64,000 bases of DNA from Dioscorea cayenensis subsp. rotundata (Eukaryota > Streptophyta > Magnoliopsida > Dioscoreales > Dioscoreaceae): contig NC_052481.1 of assembly GCF_009730915.1 (NCBI RefSeq), positions 16,612,386 through 16,676,385 on the forward strand. Reading direction: 5' to 3'. The notes below the pieces were generated by a model, which had not been told where the DNA came from, searched no databases, and was given only the letters and a program-made list of their open reading frames with translations. Position 1 is the first letter of the stretch, and every line of letters begins with the position of its first letter. Of this stretch, positions 34,268 to 46,465 are shown in pieces. A program made the translations under genes and the position numbers.

Positions 34268-34377
34268 GACACTAGTGTGGTTACAACTTCCCAAAAATAA
34301 AAAGGGGATTTTTCTTTTCAAACCCTATTTTTCAAATCCCAAACCTCAGAAGAAGAGAAGAAAGAAGGGAAACGAAG

Positions 34378-35091
34378 ATGAATATGAAAAGGGTAGCTCA
34401 TAGAATTCTAAAGAAGCAAGAAAAGGCTGGCGAATCATCACAGATCATGGATGCTGCAAAATGCTCTTTTCCTGTTGAAGCATCAGAAGTTTTATCCATG
34501 CCTATTGGTTCATGCATGGCTCCAACACCTTTATGATAAGAAGCTCCAAACCTCTGAGAGAAGAAGCTCCAACACCACTGAATAAAAGCGAAGAGATCCC
34601 ATGGAATCTTCAAGAAAGGAGAGAAGAAGAAGAAGATGGAAGTTCAAAGAGAAGGACCTTTCAAGATCAACCCAGAAGCTAGCAAGAAGGATGGATCAAC
34701 AACTGCAATCGAAATAGAAACTAAAACAAATCAATGCAAGCAGAAGCAAGTTTCTGAAGATATTCAAGAAGAAAAGAAAATGGAGTATGGAGAGAAAGAA
34801 GATGGCAAAGGGAAGAGTCCAATTGTTGAAAAACAAAAGCAAGAGTCTGAGGAGGCATCCGAAAGTAGGTGTTCAAGCAGTAAAAAGGATCTTGAAGAGA
34901 TTGTCAGAAAAGCTATTGAAGAATTAAAGAAGAATAGAGAAACCAGAGAAAATTCAGACTATGTTGCAACAGAAATTGTAACACCAGATGCAATATCTGA
35001 GAATTCACATAGTTCAAACAATATTCCTTTGCAAGCAAGAGCCCAACAAATTTCGAAGAAGAGAAAGATTGCACCAACACTCAGGAGCTAG
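34378..35091 (+). other. Env-like / 3' region ORFs of the SIRE derivative
   Basis: A first ORF from 34378 (MNMKRVAHRILKKQEKAGES, ends at TGA near 34536) and a second, 34636-35091 (151 codons), very rich in Lys, Glu and Ser, with ISKKRKIAPTL near its end that looks like a nuclear localisation patch. Lys-rich open stretches continue to 35650 with stops. The position between gag/pol and LTR is that of the env-like region of SIRE elements, but I see no signal peptide or membrane span, so an envelope role is not supported here. Confidence 0.4.
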
Positions 35092-36134
35092 AAAAAGAAG
35101 ATACTAAAAAATCCTACAAGAAAATCATTCTCAAATTATAAAGTTAAAGTTGAAGAATAATCACCTAGTCCAAGGCCAATGAAGAAGAGCAAGAAGTTAA
35201 TAAAGAAAGGGGAGAAAAATGCATCTACTCCACATAAGGGAAAGAAGAAGAAAACTGGTGAAGATTATAAAGCACTTGATGGAAAGAAATTCAACCTAGG
35301 AGAATTCATATTTCAGAATATAGTGCTAATATCATAGCTCCTGTTGCCTCATCGGATACACCAAGCCAATGATGAAATAGTAACTACTATCAAGAAGCTG
35401 AAGATTTCTATAAAATTGTTTTCACTTGAGAAGAGGGTTGATTTGTCAGTTGGTAGGGTGACACCTCCATTTGCATAAGAAGATGATGGTTTAAGCCCTA
35501 ACATTGAAGAAGAGTATGAAAAGCTATTGAAGGAACAGTTAGAAGACGTGGAAAGGAGGCAATGATCACTTTTTGCAGAGTTATTCATCATTTCCCAACA
35601 GAAGCAGAAGATTCTATCTCACCTTGAAATTCATAAGAAGAAGAAGACATGAGCAGATGGCCATGAGTTAGGAGGGAGATGATGACCAGGAGATCTAAAG
35701 ATAGGGGGAGTTGCCGAAGAAAGTGTAACAAGACTTGCAACAACTAGTGAAGACTTTGGCATTAATTGTGTCACAAAGGGGGAGGACATTACTACAGCAC
35801 CAGACTATCTAGAATATTTTTTTATTATTTTTTGGATATTTGATCATTCGGTATTATTGTTGTGGACAAATTTTATATTTGTTAGTTCTTTATGTTTGCT
35901 TAATCGTATTTGTCTCACTAGTTGCAGTATGTAATATTCTCTCTCAGTACTCTGTAAGCAACTAGATGATGTGTTGTGTCAGTCTTGGTTTATGTGCTCT
36001 AGTTGATGTTGTAACTGGAAGTTGTAACAGTGTTAGTCGAGTCTGTGTCCTAATTAGTGTTGTAACTGGAAGTTGTAACAGGAGTCAGTCTGGGTGTAGA
36101 ATTTGTTGTATCAAATTATGCCAAAGAGAGAGAT
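35092..36134 (+). other. 3' spacer and polypurine tract of the SIRE derivative
   Basis: Decayed coding-like sequence to about 35650, then T-rich sequence. A 23-bp GTTGTAACTGGAAGTTGTAA-type repeat occurs at about 36009 and 36059. The purine tract CCAAAGAGAGAGAT (36121-36134) abuts the LTR. Confidence 0.6.
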
Positions 36135-37157
36135 TGTTAGTGCAAACACACTTTAATTGGCATGATTTGACACCAAAACAAGATGACGTGACAACCTTTG
36201 TGATGCAGCATAAATGATGACATGGCAAGGCATGGTGGCATGGCAAGGAGTCTTGGCTTGGAGGCAAATATCTTGGGAGATCTTGGTGAAGCTATTTTTG
36301 GTATGAGTTTCAACTTGAAGACAAGATCATATCAAGACCATATTTAGAGAGATTTGATTGGAGACTAAATATGAATGGAGCTTAATTAAAGAAATACCTA
36401 TCCATGGTATGATTGAAGACATGCCTATTGTTGGTATGATTGGCATGATTGATTGGGAAGATTTGAAGACCAAACTTGGGTGTATTGAAGATCACCTTTG
36501 GTAAATCTTTGAAGGCCAAACTTGGATGAATTGAAGATCAAGTTTGGTAAGTTTCGTGAAGACGCACAAAGGACGTGCGCCACTTGCGAGGGGACTGCGT
36601 GGCGAGGAACTGAGGAGGTAGGCTAGTTGCCGGTAGTCGGGATCCAGAGATTGGGCTGCACCGACTTAGACTAAGCATGACCGGGAGGTTGATGGTCTTG
36701 AGGTCATTCGCAACGTAACCAGAACTCAATCAAGTCAGCAATTAGGCCCATGTTGCAATTTATGTTACAACTGGAGTTGCAACAGCTAATTTTGGAAGGT
36801 TTTTAAATTAGTATCCGCAGAGATTATAAAAGAGGTATGGACTATATTTGGAACGCTAAGGCGTTTATATAAGCTACCTTGCTCTGAGATGGGATTTGAC
36901 TCTAGAGAAGGAGAGTGTGAGGGCTAGAGAGGGTTGTGATATTTATTTGTGAGAGTGAGTGACAAAGTGTTTGTATTCAATTATTTTCACCTCTTTTAGT
37001 AGATTGTTTATCTCCGGGCTTGATCCCCCAGACGTAGGTGAGTGGAGGCTGAACTAGGTTACCAATCTTGTGTGTCGCTTTTTTGTTTGGTTTGTGCGAG
37101 TTCTCTATGAGTGTTTGAGTATTCTCTAAACCACAAACCACAACGGCGGAACTAACA
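36135..37157 (+). repeat. 3' LTR of the SIRE-type element (1,023 bp)
   Basis: Starts TGTTAGTGCAAACAC right after the polypurine tract and ends GGCGGAACTAACA, so TG...CA with short inverted tips TGTTAG/CTAACA. A TATA box, TATAAAAG, lies at 36825-36832, followed by a plausible transcription start and leader. The expected 5-bp target repeat would be AATAA after 37157; there is no 5' partner to compare. Confidence 0.8.
36825..36832 (+). promoter_or_regulatory. LTR TATA box
   Basis: TATAAAAG about 690 bases into the LTR, where the U3/R border of a copia LTR is expected. Confidence 0.55.
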
Positions 37158-38430
37158 AATAATTATTAAAATTTAAATCAAATGCAAATTTCACATCATG
37201 AGATTATTCCCACTTATTTTAAGAATATTGTAGTTCATTTAAAATATATATTTAATTATATACTTATAACTTAAGATTATTTATTAATATAATTTCGTTA
37301 TATTTATAAAAAAAATATTATAGAAATTTTTTTGAAATTGTTTAATACTGCTCCCATAATAGGTGAAAGTTAGTATGATTAACTTCCATATGGAAGATTG
37401 AGTGTTTGACTCTCTTTTAAAATATAGTTGAGGATTTGAATATATGTGTGGTGGCTTATCCACATTGTTTAAAATAATATAAATGAATGCTGTTTGTAAT
37501 TCATGCTTGAAAGACAAAAATTTTAAATGCAAAAATAATTGCAAATGAGATTCATAACCAACCAAGTTGGATAACTATCTACATCCGTCACAATTAGCCC
37601 ATGAATTATATTTAGCAATGCATTTTGCTATTTATGAAAATTGGAGAAATTTTGTACTTATGATATACAGCTAAAAATTTTGTTTTTGTTTACTAAATGA
37701 TGAATGAATTACTTCAACACCTATGTGTATATCAATATAAACTATATGATTGTTTTATAATTAAACTAATAGATATCAGCAATACGTACGTGTGTGATTT
37801 TTTTTCTTTTTATACCCTTAAAAAGATACCTAAAATTGTCTATGTAAATCTCCAAAAATCATAATTGTTTGTATACTGCCAAAAGTCTATATATAAAAAT
37901 ACTTATGTATCTGTCACAAAATAAATTGATTATTTTAATATAAAATTAGTAGTAATATCAACACTACGAAAAAGGAATTTAATTTATATGAAAAGAATGT
38001 TCCTTTAAGTTTTTAAAGATAGTTTAAAGCTTTAAAATTATAATTACTTCCATCTTTTTTTAAAATAAAATATGAGTATTCATTAAATTTACATTAAACC
38101 AGTCAGTTCGAGTGGGAAAGACAAGGTTTTGAGTTTCTTTTGGTATGCGCAGATAAGTATAATATTTTGGAAGGGAAATACCGTTGGAGTTAAAATGATA
38201 AACACAAGCTTATACTTATCTAATTAAAATTAAAAATATTTTATAGTATAAGAATATATAGGTATTTATATCCATTTCATTAGGATTAATAAATTAGAGT
38301 CTTACTAAGACCTTATTTATGTGGTCAAACCATGAGTTTGCCTAGTTGGAGTGACTTGGCAACAAGTTATGTAACATCCCGTAAACTAAAAGCCCTAGTT
38401 ACATTTTGCACCAAATTGCAATTATATATA
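37158..38430. other. AT-rich intergenic sequence
   Basis: No gene or known repeat recognised. At 37964 CACTACGAAAAAGG resembles a CACTA terminus, but no partner end was found. Confidence 0.5.
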
Positions 38431-38439
38431 TAGTAAAAC

Positions 38440-39398
38440 GGGCTTTTTTCCACTATAACCATCATTTTTTTTAAATTATCAAAATAGCCATATCCAAAAT
38501 ATATTCACCAAACTAACCATGAAACCATCACATCAACCCCATTTCATCACCCATGTGTTTTTAAAATATAAAATGTTAGGTATTTTTTAAAAACACTCTT
38601 TATTTTAAAAAAAAAAATACAAAACAAAAATATTTTTATTTTTTAAACCATTTTCTTAAGTTATTATTAATGAATATTTATTATTTTTTATAAAAAACAA
38701 AAAAAATTTTTTTTTTTAACTGGATTTATTTTCATGTTTTCATCCAGTACTGAGTTCACAGTTTTGGCAATCTGTTCCTGGACCAAAGGTGGTTCCACCT
38801 ATCGGATAACGGACTGCCGGCCGACCAAAGATCAGACGTAGATGCATGCACATTGATGAATGTATTTTTATATTTGTACTTGAATGCAATTGTTGTTATC
38901 TAAACTACAAATAAGTTATTCGATCAAAATAATAATAATAAAGCTGTAAAAAAAAGTTTTTAATAATAATAATAATTACTTAAAAATAAAAAGATATATA
39001 AACCAATAATAATAATGATATATTTTTTAAAATAAATGCCGTTAAATTTTTTTGGTGTTTTTAAAAATTAATAATATATATTTAAAATAATATATCTTTT
39101 AAATAAATCCAGTTAAAAAATTATTTTATTTTTTTGGTTTTTTATAAAAATAATAATAAGTATTTATTAATAATAATTAAGAAAATAATTTAAAAAATAA
39201 AAAATATTTTTGTTTTGTATTTTTTTTTAAAATAAAGGGTGTTTTTCAAAAAATACCTAATATTTTATATTTGAAAAACACATGGGTGATGAGATGGGGT
39301 TGATGTGATTGTTTCATGATTAGTTTGGTGAATATATTTTGGGTAGGGTTATTTTGATAATTTTTTTTAAAAATAATGATTATAGTGTAAAAAAGCCC
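38440..39398. mobile_element. Foldback Mutator-like element with ~290-bp inverted arms
   Basis: The left arm (38440 to ~38730) starts GGGCTTTTTTCCACTATAAC. The right arm (~39105 to 39398) in reverse complement starts GGGCTTTTTTACACTATAAT. They then match through CAAAATATATTCACCAAACT, ATCACATCAACCCCAT, CATCACCCATGTGTTTTT and on to TTTAACTGGATTTA. The 9-mer TAGTAAAAC flanks both sides perfectly (38431-38439 and 39399-39407). Nine bases is the Mutator duplication length. The centre (~38731-39104, about 370 bp) includes a less AT-rich segment, CAGTTTTGGCAATCTGTTCC to GACTGCCGGCCGACC, that may be captured sequence. There is no ORF, so it is non-autonomous. Confidence 0.88.
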
Positions 39399-39407
39399 TA
39401 GTAAAAC

Positions 39408-40741
39408 CCTTATAAATGAATATTAGATAAATTAATAACTTTGATTAAATAATATTTTCTCATGTTCTCAGCTCGGATTAATGTGCTAAATTAATAATTT
39501 CGTTAATTCCATTAGATAATAATTTTTTTTAGTTTATTGAATATCTAAAACAAATATCATACAAAATTCCTAATATTGAAATTTTTATAAACTACTTATA
39601 TTTTTAACTTTTACTATTTTCTAAAATATACATCTAAAGTTATTTATTTCTTCATTGTTTGCGAAGTAAATTATGTCTCATCTTAAATTTTGTTTTTTTT
39701 TACAAAGTACACACCATACTTGTTATATTCTTTCATATTGCAACAAGTAATTTTTTAAATTTACTTTTGCTAGAAAAGGCTCTTTCAAAACATTTAGTGA
39801 AACAAAACATCATTCAAATCTTGATCGTTACCAATTGGGATATTAATTCTCTTCATTTGCATGTTATTCCATCATAGTATCATTTTCATTAGGATGAAAA
39901 GGTGCTCAACATCCATGGCATGTAAGTCTATATGTTTTTTTTTCTTTGTTTTCCCAATAATATAACATATAAAAACTCCCTCTAAATTAATATATATCTA
40001 TTTATTAATAAATTAATAAATTTTTTATTTATTGATAAATAAATAATTTTGATAAAATAATAATTCTTTTCCGTCCAAAAATATTATTTTATGGAGGTTT
40101 TATTGTATTCATTAATCAATATTATTTATTTTCGTATATCTATATTAAAATAATATAATTATTGTGTAAGGGCATTTTAAGTAATCATTAATGAGTCACA
40201 GTAAATATAATAAATGCTATGGACAATGTGATAAAAAGTTGGAATATATAATTAATGTAAATTACTAGAGTTAATCTAAATATATATTTAAGCCTCTCAA
40301 CCCTTGTTGCCAATTGTTATTTTTTAAAACCTCCAAAATTTTCCTTCTCTTTAATCATTCGAGTGAATTTCTTTCGAATCAAGGGAGTTAGATAAGATCT
40401 AGAGGGTTAGTGGCATTTAATATCATATTACATGCGAGTAAGATAGGGGTAAAGTACAGGGTGAACATACTTCTGTTTTACATTGGGTGAGAGATATACA
40501 CTTACACTTGTATGGAAATCTATGTTGACTGTGAATACATATACACATATATGTATATATATATATATATATGATTGAATTTATATTGGATTAAGTGATT
40601 AATTTGTGCATATATCTTGTAAAAATATTGAGTATGATGTTTTTAGATTGATGGCATGCTAAAATTTGTATTGTATTGTCAAGTGATAATAATACATTAT
40701 TTATTTGAAGTATATATGGATGTAATTGAAAAGAGATAATG

Positions 40742-40812
<71 letters not shown>

Positions 40813-40842
40813 TAGAAAGAATTTGATTTGATATTGAGATGT
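39408..40842. other. AT-rich intergenic sequence with TA/TG microsatellites
   Basis: No gene recognised. (TA)n lies at about 40553-40572 and 40747-40795, the latter continued by (TG)n to 40812. It ends with GATGT (40838-40842), the target site of the Athila element. Confidence 0.6.
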
Positions 40843-42026
40843 TGTTGATGTGATTTATATAACACAAGTATACACTATCGCAAACAAGTAATATAGTGAT
40901 AAGAGAGTATCGTTCCCACGAGGATTGAGCTTATTAATTACCAAAATTACTAACCCTAATTCTACTTGATTAATGATATTGAAGAGGTTTAATTTAGAAA
41001 ATCTAATTCAAGGGCTAGAGAGAGAGAGAGAGAGAGAGATAAGGAGAAATCAATGTCAAGAGATTCTAGGGTTTTCGAGTTCACCTAGACTAATTCCACC
41101 TAGATCATCTAATTCAATCAATCAATGTTTGTTTCTTATGTTGTCATCAAATTTCCCTAAATTACATATTGATCTTTCTCAAGCATCAATAACACATTCC
41201 ACTAGATAAGTTAACATCATCTCTGAGATAACTGTGAACCTATAGAACTCATTAAGCTCTAGAAATTTATAATTATGCATACAATCTTATAAATATCTCT
41301 ATCTTATGATGATTGTATGATATTTCAACCAAGACCTAATTCAATTATCACCTCTCGGTCTCAAATCAAATTAATAATCATGCAATTGGTGATCAAGCAA
41401 TCACAAGCATTAAACATAAATTAAAATATCCAACATAGTCTTGAAACAAGCATCAATTAAATTAAACAAAGATGAATCTAAGGTTTCATAGTCTGGCTAC
41501 ATCGTAGCCCTAGAAAAAGTATTTAGAACATAATAATTGCAAAGTTCGACATATTAATAAGGTTCATAATCAAATAAACAAAGAAAAACTAAAAACTAAA
41601 GCCTGGCAATGAATCCACGCTGAATCTTCGCTCCCAGCCTCTTGATCTCCGAAATTCTCCTCCCTTTTCATCTCAACCCTAGCCCCTTTTATAACATAAA
41701 AATTGGGGTAGCGCCTAGGCGCCAAAGACTGTAGCGCCTAGGCGCTATACTTTCTGTTTTGCACCTCTCGATGTTGTAGCGCCTAAGCGCTGCATGCTAG
41801 CGCCTAGGCGCTAGATTTTCTGTTTTGCTTGTTCCCTCTTTGTTGAAACTTTGCTCTTCTTCCTCCAATTTTGTGCCTTTTACATGTTCTTCCTTCAAAT
41901 CAACTTCTTTATTTTCTACAATGCAATAACAATAAGATTAGGAGTAAAATTGGTTCAAAATAATTCAAATTTAATTCATTATGAGTTAAAGAAGGCCTAT
42001 ATATTGAGTGCAAATTATACTCATCA
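40843..42026 (-). repeat. Athila 3' LTR (left)
   Basis: 1,184 bp, nearly identical to the right LTR, with a shorter (AG)n run (about 41014-41039). It contains four near-palindromic GCGCCTAGGCGC motifs at 41709-41814. It starts TGTTGATGTG and ends ACTCATCA. Confidence 0.93.
41709..41814. promoter_or_regulatory. Cluster of GC-rich palindromes in the Athila LTR
   Basis: Four TAGCGCCTAGGCGCTA-type sites in about 100 bases. The last, CTAGCGCCTAGGCGCTAG (41797-41814), is a perfect 18-bp palindrome in otherwise AT-rich sequence. The function is unknown. The right LTR has the same cluster with C-to-T changes (58849-58936). Confidence 0.6.
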
Positions 42027-42995
42027 AATACCCCCAAACTTAGAGTTTTGTTCACCCTCAAACAAAAGGAAAAAAAAAAAGAAAGAAAGTATCATGAAAC
42101 AATGCAATATGATTAATGGCAACATTAAGTGAAACTCCGGCTTCAAAGTTAGATTTTCAAACCCATAAAAAGAAATTTTAAGCACAGTCTACAATTTCAA
42201 CTATAGGGCAAATCTTACTCCATTTAAGTTTCCTTGTGTGTGTGTGTCCAGTCATTGCTACTTCGCTATCCTTGAACTCTTGTTCATTTATGCAAAAATA
42301 AGAACCCACCTAACCTCTAATTGAACTCCCAAACTTGTTTACTTATGCATATTTCGTCGTTTTATTTTTTTTCTCTTTTTTTTTCATTTCATCATCAATT
42401 TTTTTGTTTATAAAACAGTAGCTTTAACACATCCTTTGAGGTAGCCTTTTCTCCCAATAGGGCATACTTAGTATCCGACTTTTCAGAAGTGGCTTCATAC
42501 ATCAAAGGTGGTAGTTTTTTTTTTTTGAAACAACTAACCTAACTAACTAATTCTAGGGTCTTTCAAGGCTTTAGTAAGCTCCTGATTTGCATAATGATCT
42601 CTAAGCATTTGGACAACTTAGTAAGTATAACTGGTTGTGCTAAGAGTGTAAAGGAACAAAAAATAGAGCAACACATGCACTATAGTCAAAAGAGAGACCC
42701 ATCTATTGTTTTTCATGGATTAGAAAAGTCACTAGAATTTTTATCATAGGCCATCATTGTTCCACAAACCAAAAAAACTTTTTTTTTATCAACATCACCA
42801 CACCCCCAAACTTAGAAGAAAACATTGTCCTCAATGTGAGCAAAGAGTAATAAGTAAATGAATAGAAAGCATAAAATAAAAGTAAAAAACTCCCCTGAAT
42901 GTCTCAACTATCATCCTCTTCGCCGTCATTATTTGGTGGTGGGTGTTCTTGGAAGGTTGGGGCTGATGGAAATTGAACAACATTGGGTCCTGTGT
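42027..42995 (-). other. Athila 3' untranslated part with two polypurine tracts
   Basis: On the minus strand CTAAGTTTGGGGGTATT abuts the LTR (42027-42044), and a second CTAAGTTTGGGGGTGTGG (about 42797-42815) follows TTGAGGACAATG. This pair is usual for Athila-type elements. No ORF. Confidence 0.7.
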
Positions 42996-43325
42996 TTAAG
43001 CCACATTGATCGAACAATTGCACAAGACTAGAGTTAAATGCCACTTGATAAGAAAAAAAAATTGTGTTAACTCTTGCCTTTGGTTTTCTACTTCCCTTTG
43101 TAAATTATCAAATTGTTCTTCCATGGAATTACGAGATTTAGAGGAAGAGTGTCTCGATAGGCAAGGTGGCCTAGAAGAGCTAGCACTTGTATTACTTGCA
43201 AGTGGTGAATCCCAACTTTTTAATCTTGCTATAAAATTCTTATGGATGAGACTCTTAGGATGTAATAACTCTTCATCTTGTTGCCATGTAACACCAGCTT
43301 CTCTACATAAGGCGGCAATCAACAA
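42996..43325 (-). pseudogene. Athila ORF downstream of pol (env-region), C-terminal part
   Basis: Reads LLIAALCREAGVTWQQDEE, then HPKSLIHKNFIARLKSWDS and a Ser-rich tail with SMEEQFDNLQREVENQRQEL coiled coil. The block (L)IAAxCRxxGVxW...HP is typical of the ORF after pol in Athila elements, often called env-like. The N-terminal part is lost at the truncated junction with the nested element. No membrane span in what remains. Confidence 0.6.
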
Positions 43326-43764
43326 GCCTCTAAAATATTAAATAGGCAAGTTTATAAAATAATCTATGACCAAGATCAACCCTAAAAATAAAATTAACTA
43401 GTTACCAATGATTTAATTACTATTCATAACAGGGATGTACCATGTATTAAATCTTATAATGACAGAAAATTTTATAACAATTAACACTTATACTATATAT
43501 ATGTATATCTGCACACACCTTTACAATTTGGGCGACAGAACTGAAGAATCATTCCAGCCACCAATTTGGTATATATATATACATATATATGCATGTAAAC
43601 AAAGTACAAGGCTTCAATTAAACATGTGCATTCAATGGATAGCATGGTTACTCTTAACCTAACAATGACCCTATTGACAACCTATACTAGCTTTTGAAAA
43701 TAACAATGTAATTAATGAAATTACTAGCCACTCACTACAACAGAGATCAAAGTGCATGCTTCTT

Positions 43765-43799
<35 letters not shown>

Positions 43800-44427
43800 A
43801 TACACACACTAGCCACTCATCTAAAACAGAGATCAAATAGAGATTAAAGTGGCGGCTTAAAAGAAGAATCCTGAAATTATTCACTAACTACAAAATTTAA
43901 TGACCCAAGTCATGCTTGTTCTTTCTCTTCTCTATTTTTCCAAAATCCAGAACCCGAACATAATTTAACCCTAAAAATATATGAAAGCATACAGAGTTCT
44001 AAGAAAGGGCAAGATACCTGTTAACATTTTCAAGGATAAAACCAGCTACTCATGACCACATTTGAAAACCCTAAAATAGATTAAAACAAAGAGGAGAAAC
44101 CCTAACCATTAAGGAAAACGAAACAAAAACTAATAAAAGATAAACAATTCGAATAAGGAATAAGGGAATCTACCACAAATACTCCTAGGTAAGCACTCGA
44201 CACAAATAATTTTCTCGTCCTTGCCACACACCCCCAACGTTGATCAACGAGCAAAAGAGGAAGGCTACGTAGTTCTTTGATTTTAGCAATTTTATTTTTA
44301 TTCCGTAACCACTAGCGGTTACCAGGAACGTGGAGGCTCACGATTCCTGAAAGATAAGGTTGGTTTGAAAATTTTAAATAATTTTTTTTAAACATGAAAA
44401 GAGTTTAAAATACAAGTGGGGTCCACA
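43315..44427 (-). repeat. Tekay 3' LTR, truncated
   Basis: Matches 50833-52024 of the intact 5' LTR closely. The remaining ~1.5 kb (49321-50832 of the 5' LTR) is missing here. The break lies in GCAATCAACAAGC, present both in the Athila ORF and in the LTR. Confidence 0.88.
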
Positions 44428-44440
44428 AACTCCCCCCCTT
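44428..44440 (-). other. Tekay polypurine tract
   Basis: AAGGGGGGGAGTT on the minus strand directly before the 3' LTR start TGTGGACC; plus-strand DNA primer site. Confidence 0.8.
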
Positions 44441-44476
44441 CAAAAGAGTTTAGTCCTCTAAACTCTCACCTGATCG

Positions 44477-46440
44477 TCAGAAAAGGTATGAGTATTTCTC
44501 TCGCATCTCTGACTCCAATTCCCAAGTAGCCTCACGCTCTGTGTGATTATTCCATTAAACCTTGACATAAGGAATAACCCGTCTTCTCAATATTTGTTCC
44601 TTGAAATCCATGATCTTTATGGGTCGCTCCTCATATGTCATATCACTGTTAAGCTCAATGTCGGAGAACTGTATCACATGATCAAGATTCGATATGAACT
44701 TCTTCAGCATGGAAACATGGAACACATCATGTACTCGAGAAAGTGATGGCGGTAGAGCAAGCCGATATGCCACATCACCAATGTGCTCCAATATCTAAAA
44801 TGGACCGATGAAACGAGGGCTAAGCTTCCCTCTAACACCAAAGCGGATAACTTCTTTAGTTGGAGCTACTCTCAAGAACACATGGTCACCCACCTGGAAT
44901 TCCAAGGTTCTTCTTCTATTATCTACATAACTTTCCTGCCTGCGCTGAGCTGTTCGCAGACGATCTCTGATCAAGAGAACTTTCTCTACTGTCAACTGTA
45001 CAATCTCTGGACCCAACAATCTGCACTCTCCCACATCATCACAAAATAGGTGACCTGCATCTCCTGCCATATAGTGCCTCATAAAGAGCCATCTGAATAC
45101 TTGCCTAATAGCTGTTATTATAAGAAAACTCTATCAGAGGCAAGTGTTGATCCCAAGAACCCCCAAAATCAAGCATACATGCCCGAAGCATATCCTCCAG
45201 AATCTGAATTGTCCTCTCAAACTGCCCATCAGTTTGCGGGTGAAAAGCCATGCTGAAGGTCAATTTGGTTCACAAGGCTTTATGTAGACTCTTCCAGAAG
45301 TGTGCTACAAACCGAGTGTCTCGATCTGACACAATTGTGACAGGAACACCATGAAGCCTCACAACCTGATCAATGTATAGTTTAGCTAGCTTCTCTAAAG
45401 TCATGCCAATCCTGATAGCCAAGAAATGAGCAGACTTTGTCAACCTGTCTACTACCACCCACATACTGTCAAAACCTTTACTGGTTTGAGGAAACCCAGA
45501 CACAAAATCCATAGCAATGTTCTCCCACTTCCACTCAAGAATGGGAAGGGGGTGAAGAAGTCCTGCTGGTCTCTGATGCTCCATCTTAACCTGCTGACAG
45601 GTTAAACATTGTGCCATAAACTGAGCAATCTCCTGCTTCATGTTATTCCACCAGAAAGTGCTCTTCAAATCCTTGTACATTTTTGTGCTACCAGGATGAA
45701 CTGAATAACTGGTGTAGTGGGTTTCTTCCAAGATTTCCTTTTTTAACTCTGAATTATTTGAAACACAAATCAGATCCCCGAACCTTACTGAGCCATCCTC
45801 ATGAACTTGGAACTGAACTTGAGTGTCGTTTTCCACTTCTTGTTGAATCTTCTGTAAATAGTTGTCTTCCTATTGTGCTGTTTTAATTCTCTCCAAAAGC
45901 ATAGGCCCCACCACTAAGCTTGCCAAAGACCCGCTTGTACCCTGCAAGATCACTTGTAGCTCCATCCTCCTCATGTCCTCAAGAATTGGCCTCTGGGAAG
46001 TAATCAACGAAGCTACACTACCAAAAGACTTCCTGCTAAGTGCATCAGCCACTACATTTGCCTTACCAGGATGATAACTAATAGTCAGATCATAATCCTT
46101 CAGTAACTCCAGCCATCTTCGTTATCTCATATTCAGCTCCTTCTGAGTGAAAATGTATTTAAGGCTCTTGTGATCAGTGAATACTTTACAATCCTCTCCA
46201 TACAAGTAATGCCTCCAAATCTTCAGAGAAAAAATTACTGCAGCTACGTCCAAATCATGGGTGAGATAATTTACCTTAAAAGGTTTTAACTGCTTGAGGC
46301 GTACACCACCACGTGCCCATTTTGCATCAGAACACATCCCAGCCCAGTCTTGCAAGCATCACTACATATGATAAACCCTACATCAGGAGACAGAAGTGTG
46401 AGAATAGGTGCAGATACCAGCCGATGCTTCAACTCTTGGA
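44477..46440 (-). pseudogene. Tekay RNase H, integrase and chromodomain
   Basis: RNase H relic: [32 protein letters not shown] and [10 protein letters not shown]. Integrase: zinc domain ending CLTCQQVK, then MDFVSGFPQ (first D), IVSDRDTRF (second D), and after a [22 protein letters not shown] with the catalytic Glu. Then VGDHVFLRVAPTK, LSPRFIGPF and the chromodomain QILRRRVIPYVKV, WNNHTEREATWE, which ends at TGA 44477. Stops: TGA near 45270, TAG near 45108, TAA within the chromodomain. Chromodomains steer integration to heterochromatin. Confidence 0.8.
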
Positions 46441-46465
46441 AACTCTGCTCGCACTGATCAGACCA

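Larger units (their letters stand above)
32526..37157 (+). mobile_element. SIRE/Maximus-type Ty1/copia derivative lacking pol, with 3' LTR
   Basis: A SIRE-like gag fragment with two zinc knuckles (32526-33490) is followed by the 3' region of such elements (34300-36134, env-like spacer) and a 1,023-bp LTR (36135-37157) preceded by a purine tract. Protease, integrase, RT and RNase H are absent, and no 5' LTR is present, so an internal deletion plus 5' truncation is inferred. A hAT MITE (33700-34267) is inserted in it. Confidence 0.65.

Noticed and set aside
34636..35091. True envelope gene of the SIRE derivative
   Set aside because: No signal peptide, membrane span or glycosylation-rich ectodomain; only a charged Lys/Glu-rich chain.
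37962..38000. CACTACGAAAAAGG as the start of another CACTA element
   Set aside because: No TTTTTCGTAGTG partner, subterminal repeats or transposase piece nearby.
43006..43341. 111-codon plus-strand ORF opposite the Athila env-region ORF
   Set aside because: Reverse-strand shadow; the minus-strand frame carries the conserved Athila block.
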